From assembly GCF_026340655.1 (NCBI RefSeq), contig NZ_JAPEOZ010000001.1, positions 1,736,001 to 1,800,000 of the forward strand: a stretch of 64,000 nt of DNA, read 5' to 3'. The notes beneath the pieces are model-generated. The model was not told the origin of the DNA. It did not search any database and saw nothing but the letters and a program-made list of their open reading frames with translations. Each line of letters starts with the position of its first letter. The first letter of the stretch is position 1. Made by a program: the position numbers and the translations under genes. The DNA is from Streptomyces sp. NBC_01275. GTDB taxonomy: Bacteria > Actinomycetota > Actinomycetes > Streptomycetales > Streptomycetaceae. Of the stretch, positions 59,202-64,000 are shown piece after piece.

Positions 59202-59498
59202 ATGACCACTCTGCACCAGGAGCACGACGCCCACACGCACGCCCACGGCCCGGACTGCGGCCACGCGCGCGTGGAGCACGGCGACCACGTCGACTACGCC
59301 CACGACGGGCATCTGCACCGGGCGCACGACGGCCACTGGGACGAGTGCGAGCCGGGCGGCCATGTGACCCACGACGGCCATGAGCACCTGCACGGAGCGG
59401 ACTGCGGGCACGCGCGCGTGCCGCACGGCGACCATGTGGACTACGTGCACGACGGGCATCGGCACGCCGAGCACGACGGCCACTGGGACGACCACTGA
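59202..59498 (+). CDS. Histidine-rich two-repeat protein (putative metal-binding)
   Basis: 98 residues from the ATG at 59202 (GAAGG 9 nt upstream). It consists almost only of two copies of a module of about 40 residues: each has DCGHARV, then a HGDHVDY block, then a DGH-rich block and HDGHWD. His, Asp, Gly and Glu dominate; each copy has one Cys. No signal peptide, so it is cytoplasmic. The composition indicates zinc, nickel or copper binding as a store or chaperone. No metal transporter or Zur-box-like sequence was found beside it. Followed by a hairpin terminator. Confidence 0.85.
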   Translation: MTTLHQEHDAHTHAHGPDCGHARVEHGDHVDYAHDGHLHRAHDGHWDECEPGGHVTHDGHEHLHGADCGHARVPHGDHVDYVHDGHRHAEHDGHWDDH

Positions 59499-59577
59499 CC
59501 GAACCGGACTGGGCCGGACCGGACCGACCGGGAACGGACCGGACCGGACCGCGCCAGACGTCCGAAAAGCATCGGCC

Positions 59578-59610
59578 GACGGCTCCCGCGCTACTGTGCG
59601 GGGAGCCGTC
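59578..59610 (+). terminator. Terminator after the His-rich gene
   Basis: GACGGCTCCC (59578-59587) pairs with GGGAGCCGTC (59601-59610), extended loosely toward the loop. It lies 80 nt after the stop; the sequence between is a GGACC-rich low-complexity run. Confidence 0.65.
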
Positions 59611-59633
59611 GGCCTAGGGTGGCCCCGATCACG

Positions 59634-59670
59634 TTGGGCATCGCCCCTGGACTCCATACCGACCGGTCGG
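59634..59670 (+). promoter_or_regulatory. Promoter with overlapping palindrome for the acyl-CoA catabolism operon
   Basis: TTGGGC (59634-59639), a 17-nt spacer and TACCGA (59657-59662) form a candidate promoter. The -10 box overlaps the perfect 12-bp palindrome CCGACCGGTCGG (59659-59670), a common TetR-type operator form. The TetR protein encoded at 62439-63032 is the obvious candidate ligand. Confidence 0.55.
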
Positions 59671-59720
59671 CATGATGGGCGGGTCCCGTTCTCTCGTCCT
59701 ATCGTCCGTAGGAGCGACGC

Positions 59721-60761
59721 ATGAGCCCCGACCACCCGCCCGGACTCGACCTCGACCGGCTGCGCGCCCTGCTGGAGCGCGAGCGCCCCGGTCTGGTCCG
59801 GGGTCCGCTCACCGGCCGGCTGATCGAGGGCGGACGGTCGAACCTGACCTACCAGGTCGGGGACGCCGGGGACGGCGAGGACGGTTCCGCGAAGTGGGTC
59901 GTACGGCGGCCGCCGCTCGGGCATGTGCTGGCCACCGCGCACGACATGAAGCGCGAGCACCGGGTGATCAGCGCGCTGTACCCGACCAGCGTCCCGGTCC
60001 CGCGTCCGGTGCTGCTGTGCGAGGACGTGGAGGTGCTCGGGGCGCCCTTCTACGTCATGGAGTTCGTCGAGGGCACGCCGTACCGCACGGCCGAGGAGCT
60101 GGCCCCGCTCGGCGCGGAGCGCACCCGGGGCGCGCTGCTGTCGCTGACGGACACGCTGGTGGAGCTGCACGCGGTGGACCCCGCCGAGGTCGGGCTGGCC
60201 GACTTCGGGCGTCCGGAGGGCTTCCTCGACCGGCAGCTGCGCCGCTGGGGCAAGCAGCTCGACGCGTCCCGCAGCCGTGACCTGGCCGGAATCGACGAGC
60301 TGCACGCGGCGCTCGGCCGCGCGCTGCCCTCCTCCCCCGCCCCGGCGGTCGTGCACGGCGACTACCGGCTGGACAACGTCCTGATCGGCGACGACGACTC
60401 GATCAGGGCGATCCTCGACTGGGAGATGTCGACGCTCGGCGACCCGCTGACCGACCTGGGCCTGCTGGTGATGTACAGCGTGCCCCTGGAGCTGCCGAAC
60501 TCCCCCATCTCCACGACCGCCTCGGCCGCCGGGCACCCGGCGCCGGCCGAGCTGATCGAGCGGTACGCGGCGCGCTCCGGGCGGGACGTGTCGGCGGTCT
60601 CCTGGTACACGGCGTTCGCGTGGTTCAAGCTCGCCGTGATCCTGGAGGGCATCCACTACCGGTACACGCTGGGCCAGACGGTAGGGCGCGGCTTCGACCG
60701 CATCGGGGAGCTCGTCCCCGTCTTCATCGAGCACGGACTGACCACTCTCCAGGAAGGCTGA
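59721..60761 (+). CDS. Phosphotransferase-family protein (acyl-CoA dehydrogenase-associated)
   Basis: 346 residues. APH-type kinase fold: VVRRPP (Lys/Arg of the N-lobe, about 55), catalytic loop VVHGDYRLDNVLI (about 212-224) and ILDWEMSTLGDP (metal Asp, about 232-243). It matches the ACAD10/11-like kinases that phosphorylate 4-hydroxyacyl-CoAs so that a partner acyl-CoA dehydrogenase can act. The next gene, 5 nt downstream, is that dehydrogenase, which supports a role in hydroxy fatty-acid breakdown. Substrate inferred. Confidence 0.88.
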   Translation: MSPDHPPGLDLDRLRALLERERPGLVRGPLTGRLIEGGRSNLTYQVGDAGDGEDGSAKWVVRRPPLGHVLATAHDMKREHRVISALYPTSVPVPRPVLLCEDVEVLGAPFYVMEFVEGTPYRTAEELAPLGAERTRGALLSLTDTLVELHAVDPAEVGLADFGRPEGFLDRQLRRWGKQLDASRSRDLAGIDELHAALGRALPSSPAPAVVHGDYRLDNVLIGDDDSIRAILDWEMSTLGDPLTDLGLLVMYSVPLELPNSPISTTASAAGHPAPAELIERYAARSGRDVSAVSWYTAFAWFKLAVILEGIHYRYTLGQTVGRGFDRIGELVPVFIEHGLTTLQEG

Positions 60762-60766
60762 CGGCC

Positions 60767-61981
60767 ATGGACTTCGCGTTCGACGCGCGCACCGAGGAAC
60801 TCCGCGCCAAGCTGCTGGCCTTCATGGACGAGTACGTCTATCCGGCCGAGGCGGTCGCCGAGGAGCAGCGCGCCCTGCTGGCCTCGCCGTGGGACACCCC
60901 GGCGGTGGTCGACGAGCTGAAGGCCGAGGCCCGCAGCCAGGGCCTGTGGAACCTCTTCCTCCCCGACGCCGAGCACGGCGCGGGCCTCACCAACCTCCAG
61001 TACGCGCCCCTCGCCGAGATCACCGGCCGGTCCCCGCACCTGGCGCCGACGGCTCTCAACTGCGCCGCGCCGGACACCGGGAACATGGAGGTGCTGGCGC
61101 AGTTCGGCGACGAGCAGCAGAAGAAGCAGTGGCTGGAGCCGCTGCTGGCCGGGGAGATCCGTTCGGCGTTCGCGATGACCGAGCCGGAGGTGGCCTCCTC
61201 GGACGCCACGAACATCACCACGCACATAGAGCGGGATGGCGACGAGTACGTCGTCACGGGCCGCAAGTGGTACATCTCCGGGGCGATGAACCCGGACTGC
61301 AAGATCTTCATCGTGATGGGCAAGACGGACCCGGACGGCGCGGACATCCGCCGTCAGCAGTCCATGGTCCTGGTCCCGCGCGACACACCGGGCGTCACCG
61401 TCAAGCGCGCCATGCAGGTCTTCGGCTACCAGGACCACTCCCACGGCGGCCACGCCGAGGTGGTCTTCGACCACGCGCGCGTGCCGGTGACGAACCTGGT
61501 CGGCGAGGAGGGCGGCGGCTTCGCCATCGCCCAGGCCCGGCTCGGCCCCGGCCGCATCCACCACTGCATGCGACTGATCGGCATGGCCGAGCGGGCGATC
61601 GAGCTGATGTGCCGCAGGGCGGTCTCCCGCGACGCCTTCGGCAAGGCGCTGGCCCAGCAGGGCGTGGTCCACAACTGGATCGCGGACGCCCGGGTCACCG
61701 TCGAGCAGCTGCGGCTGCTGGTGCTGAAGACCGCCTGGATGATGGACACCGTCGGCAACCGGGGCGCCCACACCGAGATCCAGTCCATCAAGATCGCCAC
61801 GCCCCGCGCGGTGGTCGACATCATCGACCGCGCGATCCAGCTGCACGGCGCGGGCGGTGTCAGCCAGGACTTCCCGCTGGCCGAGCTGTACGCGAGCGCG
61901 CGGACGCTGATGATCGCCGACGGGCCGGACGAGGTGCACCAGCGGTCGCTGGCGCGACGGGAGTTGAAGAAGTACCTGTGA
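60767..61981 (+). CDS. Acyl-CoA dehydrogenase (ACAD10/11-like)
   Basis: 404 residues from the ATG at 60767 (GGAAGG upstream). FAD-binding and acyl-CoA-binding motifs: FAMTEPEVASSDATNI (about 137-152), KWYISGAMNPDCKI (about 166-179), GPGRIHHCMRLIG (about 263-275), and C-terminal LHGAGGVSQDFPLAE (about 361-375). The usual catalytic Glu position cannot be fixed by eye. With the preceding kinase it forms the split equivalent of ACAD10/11. It is followed by 17-bp repeats and a strong terminator. Confidence 0.93.
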   Translation: MDFAFDARTEELRAKLLAFMDEYVYPAEAVAEEQRALLASPWDTPAVVDELKAEARSQGLWNLFLPDAEHGAGLTNLQYAPLAEITGRSPHLAPTALNCAAPDTGNMEVLAQFGDEQQKKQWLEPLLAGEIRSAFAMTEPEVASSDATNITTHIERDGDEYVVTGRKWYISGAMNPDCKIFIVMGKTDPDGADIRRQQSMVLVPRDTPGVTVKRAMQVFGYQDHSHGGHAEVVFDHARVPVTNLVGEEGGGFAIAQARLGPGRIHHCMRLIGMAERAIELMCRRAVSRDAFGKALAQQGVVHNWIADARVTVEQLRLLVLKTAWMMDTVGNRGAHTEIQSIKIATPRAVVDIIDRAIQLHGAGGVSQDFPLAELYASARTLMIADGPDEVHQRSLARRELKKYL

Positions 61982-61985
61982 CAGC

Positions 61986-62053
61986 GAGGTATCCGCGAGA
62001 ACGAGATGCCTGTGAGAACGAGGTATCTGTGAGAACGAGGTATCTGTGAGAAC
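61986..62053. repeat. Four 17-bp tandem repeats after the acyl-CoA dehydrogenase gene
   Basis: Four head-to-tail copies of GAGGTATCTGTGAGAAC (copies 3 and 4 identical, 1 and 2 with a few changes) fill the space between the stop and the terminator. They are a minisatellite-like array of unknown role. Confidence 0.85.
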
Positions 62054-62055
62054 AC

Positions 62056-62094
62056 GGAAGGCCCCGCCGGAATCTCCTTCCGGCGGGGCCTTCC
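62056..62094. terminator. Bidirectional terminator
   Basis: A perfect 17-bp stem GGAAGGCCCCGCCGGAA (62056-62072) with 62078-62094 and a 5-nt loop, between convergent genes. Confidence 0.9.
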
Positions 62095-62113
62095 TCTTCG
62101 TCCCGGACTTCCC

Positions 62114-62431
62114 TCAGACCGCGAGCAGGGCGCTCTCGATCGCGTTGCGCAGGTGCGGTCGTGCGTCGCCCGCGTCGGCTTTCTCGAGCAGGACCGACAG
62201 GAAGTCCGCGTCCGGGTATCCCGGCGCCCCTTCTTCCCCTTCCTGCGCCCGCGCCTGCGCCCAGAGGGCGATCATCATCTCGTTGCAGGCCTGGGCCTGC
62301 CGCAGTCCGTCGGGGGCGTCTGAGACGAAGATCCCGCGCGCGGAGACGCCGAGCCGGTGTCCCAGGGTCAGCAGAAACGTCTCCCTGGAGTCCGAGTCCA
62401 GGACCGTCAGAAACCGCTCGTGGACGCCCAT
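62114..62431 (-). CDS. Small protein of unknown function
   Basis: 105 residues. Largely helical; begins VHERFLTVLDSDSRETFLLT and ends HLRNAIESALLAV. No motif I recognise and no signal or membrane segment. It starts 7 nt after the TetR stop on the same strand, so it is probably cotranscribed with the regulator and may be a conserved partner. Confidence 0.7.
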   Translation of the reverse strand: MGVHERFLTVLDSDSRETFLLTLGHRLGVSARGIFVSDAPDGLRQAQACNEMMIALWAQARAQEGEEGAPGYPDADFLSVLLEKADAGDARPHLRNAIESALLAV

Positions 62432-62438
62432 GGGACCG

Positions 62439-63032
62439 TCAGGGCCGCAGCGCCCGCAGCAGCAGGTCGGCCAGGTGGTCGGCGACCTCCTGGGGGCCGA
62501 GCGGGCCGTCGGGCCGGTACCACGTGGACAGGTGGTGGACCGAGCCGAAGTGGTAGTCCACGACCAGGTCCGCCGGGGTCGCCGTGGAGAAGACGCCGGT
62601 CTTCTGACCCTCTTCCACGAGCGCGCGGAAGCGTTCGTGATAGCGCCGGCGCTCGGCGCGGACCTGCTTGTTCTTCTCGGGACTCAGATGGTGCATCGAA
62701 CGGAAGAAGATGTTGGCGTCGTCGAGGTTGTCGATGGTCGTGACGACCACGTCGGCCGCCGCGCCCCGCAGCCGCTCCTCGATCGGCCCGTCGGCGTCCG
62801 CGAAGGCGTCCAGCCGCTCCTGCTGGACGCGCAGCACGCGCGCGTACACCTCGTGCAGGAGGTCGTCCTTGGAGCCGAAGTAGTGGTACAGCGCCCCCTT
62901 GGTGACGCCGGCCGCCTCGACGATCTCCTGCACCGAGGTGCGGTCGTAGCCCTGCTCGGCGAAGAGCCGGGTGGCGGCGGCGAGGAGCCGCTGCGGCACC
63001 GGGGTCCCGTCGCCGTCCGTCGTCCTGGGCAC
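62439..63032 (-). CDS. TetR-family transcriptional regulator
   Basis: 197 residues from the GTG at 63032 (GGAAGG 9 nt upstream; GTG at 63041 also possible). N-terminal helix-turn-helix at about 12-58 (TSVQEIVEAAGVTKGALYHY). The C-terminal ligand domain has YHERFRALVEEG (about 130). It belongs to the group regulating fatty-acid or acyl-CoA catabolism. Sitting between the acyl-CoA dehydrogenase and the acyl-CoA ligase genes it probably represses them, with CCGACCGGTCGG at 59659 as a candidate site and an acyl-CoA as inducer. Confidence 0.9.
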   Translation of the reverse strand: MPRTTDGDGTPVPQRLLAAATRLFAEQGYDRTSVQEIVEAAGVTKGALYHYFGSKDDLLHEVYARVLRVQQERLDAFADADGPIEERLRGAAADVVVTTIDNLDDANIFFRSMHHLSPEKNKQVRAERRRYHERFRALVEEGQKTGVFSTATPADLVVDYHFGSVHHLSTWYRPDGPLGPQEVADHLADLLLRALRP

Positions 63033-63112
63033 TGCCGCCACCTGCCTTCCTTGACGCCTTTCGGCGAGCCTTGCCGGCTGTCGTGCGAGTCTCGCCGGCG
63101 GTCGTACGCGCT

Positions 63113-64000
63113 CTACTGACTGTCGTTCGCGCGGGAACGCAGTTCCCGACGGAGGATCTTCCCACTCGCCGTCTTGGGCAGGTCGGGCAGGATCTCCACC
63201 TGACGCGGATATTTGTAGGCGGCCAGTCTGTCCTTGCAGTAGGCGGCGAGCGTATCGGGGTCCGCGTCGACGCCGGCGCGCAGACTGATGTACGCCTTCA
63301 CGGTCTCGCCGCGGTAGCCGTCCGGCACCCCGACGACGGCCGCCTCGCGCACCGCCGGGTGGGTGTACAGCACGTCCTCGACCTCGCGCGGCCACACCTT
63401 GAAGCCGGACGCGTTGATCATGTCCTTCTTGCGGTCGACGACGTACAGCCAGCCCTGCTCGTCCATGAACCCGATGTCGCCGGTGCGCAGCTCGCCGTCC
63501 GGGAACGTCTCGGCGGTGGCCTCGGGCCGCCGCCAGTAGCCGGGGACCACCTGCGGCCCCCGTACGACGATCTCGCCCTGCTCCCCGAAGGGCGTCTCGA
63601 CGCCCTGCTCGTCGACGATCCGCACGACGGTGTCGGGGCCGGGCAGACCGACGGCGAGGGTCCCGGAGGCCGGGTCGACCGGGGCCTCCAGCTGGGGCGG
63701 GACGGAGGCGCAGGGCGCGGTGCACTCGGTCAGGCCGTAGCCGTTGCGGATGTACGGCCCGAAGCCGGCGCGGAACTTCTCCACCAGGGCCGGCGGCACG
63801 GGAGCCCCGCCGGAGGAGATGTGCACGAAGGAGGAGAAGTGGTCGCGGGTGGCGGCCGGGTGCGCGCCCAGGGCCATGAAGGCGGTCGACGGGCCGACGG
63901 TGTAGTGCGGCCGGTGCTCGGCGAACGCCTCGAGCACCACGCCCGCCTCGAAGCGGTAGGTCAGGACGAGCGTGCCCGCGCTGTTCAGACAGGCGCCGAG
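63113..64000 (-). CDS. Acyl-CoA ligase (AMP-binding enzyme), N-terminus beyond the right edge
   Basis: The frame stays open to position 64000, leaving about 295 C-terminal residues. Class I adenylate-forming motifs: YGLTECTAPC (A5), GELRTGDIGFMDEQGWLYVV (A7), DRKKDMINASGFKVWPREVE (A8, quoted as the next segment) and the catalytic Lys in KTASGKILRREL at the end. It would activate a fatty or related acid to its CoA thioester. Same strand as the TetR gene and 80 nt upstream of it. Fits an acyl-CoA catabolism cluster with the dehydrogenase and kinase. Confidence 0.9.
   Translation of the reverse strand, partial: LGACLNSAGTLVLTYRFEAGVVLEAFAEHRPHYTVGPSTAFMALGAHPAATRDHFSSFVHISSGGAPVPPALVEKFRAGFGPYIRNGYGLTECTAPCASVPPQLEAPVDPASGTLAVGLPGPDTVVRIVDEQGVETPFGEQGEIVVRGPQVVPGYWRRPEATAETFPDGELRTGDIGFMDEQGWLYVVDRKKDMINASGFKVWPREVEDVLYTHPAVREAAVVGVPDGYRGETVKAYISLRAGVDADPDTLAAYCKDRLAAYKYPRQVEILPDLPKTASGKILRRELRSRANDSQ

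Noticed and set aside
58080..60734. 884-codon frame that would fuse the quinone oxidoreductase to an upstream extension
   Set aside because: The ATG at 59060 has GGAGG at 9 nt and begins at the family N-terminus; the extension is antisense to the His-rich and phosphotransferase genes.
61986..62053. CRISPR array
   Set aside because: The 17-bp units are directly abutting without spacers and there are no cas genes.

Overview
The window is chromosomal DNA from a Streptomyces (or very close relative). Evidence: very high GC with strong third-position G/C bias, two chaplin genes (aerial-hypha surface proteins), the GylR-type glycerol operon, mycothiol ligase mshC, an F420-type luciferase-family oxidoreductase, and gene order that, from memory, follows the S. 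coelicolor SCO1656-SCO1680 region (metH, gylR-glpFKD, PAC2 protein, mshC, chpC/chpH, gluconate genes).

Layout. 1-4185: HAD phosphatase (cut by the left edge) and cobalamin-dependent methionine synthase metH. 4421-9870: glycerol regulon gylR, then glpF-glpK-glpD, with one 19-bp operator-like element in front of gylR and again in front of glpF. 9877-25576: a sulfur-salvage block. On the minus strand, methylthioribose (MTR) kinase mtnK sits with an Rbs-type ABC importer. On the plus strand lies mtnD-mtnC-mtnB, facing mtnA. Next comes a plus-strand operon for a BMP/nucleoside-type ABC importer, a nucleoside phosphorylase and a 5'-methylthioadenosine (MTA) deaminase-type amidohydrolase. Three very short reading frames (15019-15090 minus, 15243-15317 plus, 18804-18872 plus) end in Cys-Arg(-Gly)-stop. 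Each is followed by a long C-rich, G-poor stretch and then the first structural gene. I read these as cysteine-sensing leader peptides, possibly acting through Rho.

25609-41750: a GntR regulator, a PAC2-family protein, the mshC operon (phosphomutase-like, DUF3090, SCO1664-like, mshC), a CorA-type transporter, a ferritin-like protein, an LLM oxidoreductase facing an aldo/keto reductase, a RecD-like protein with degenerate ATPase motifs, two small conserved unknowns, chaplins chpC and chpH, and an M20 peptidase. 41998-42082 is tRNA-Leu(GAG). 42353-47646: a Pls-type (poly-lysine synthetase-like) membrane NRPS followed by an M1 aminopeptidase. 47664-52858: YchJ protein and the gluconate/L-idonate operon with its GntR regulator. 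52942-58039: MsrP-like molybdo-protein with cytochrome b, a TTA-containing unknown, DMT transporter, NUDIX and two DUF202 proteins. 58080-64000: quinone oxidoreductase, a His-rich repeat protein, then an acyl-CoA catabolism group (phosphotransferase, acyl-CoA dehydrogenase, TetR, acyl-CoA ligase cut by the right edge).

How the salvage genes fit together: imported MTR is phosphorylated by MtnK. Imported MTA can be deaminated to methylthioinosine and phosphorolysed to MTR-1-phosphate. Both routes feed MtnA, MtnB, MtnC and MtnD to give the 2-oxo acid of methionine. No CRISPR array, phage, insertion sequence or complete transposon was seen.
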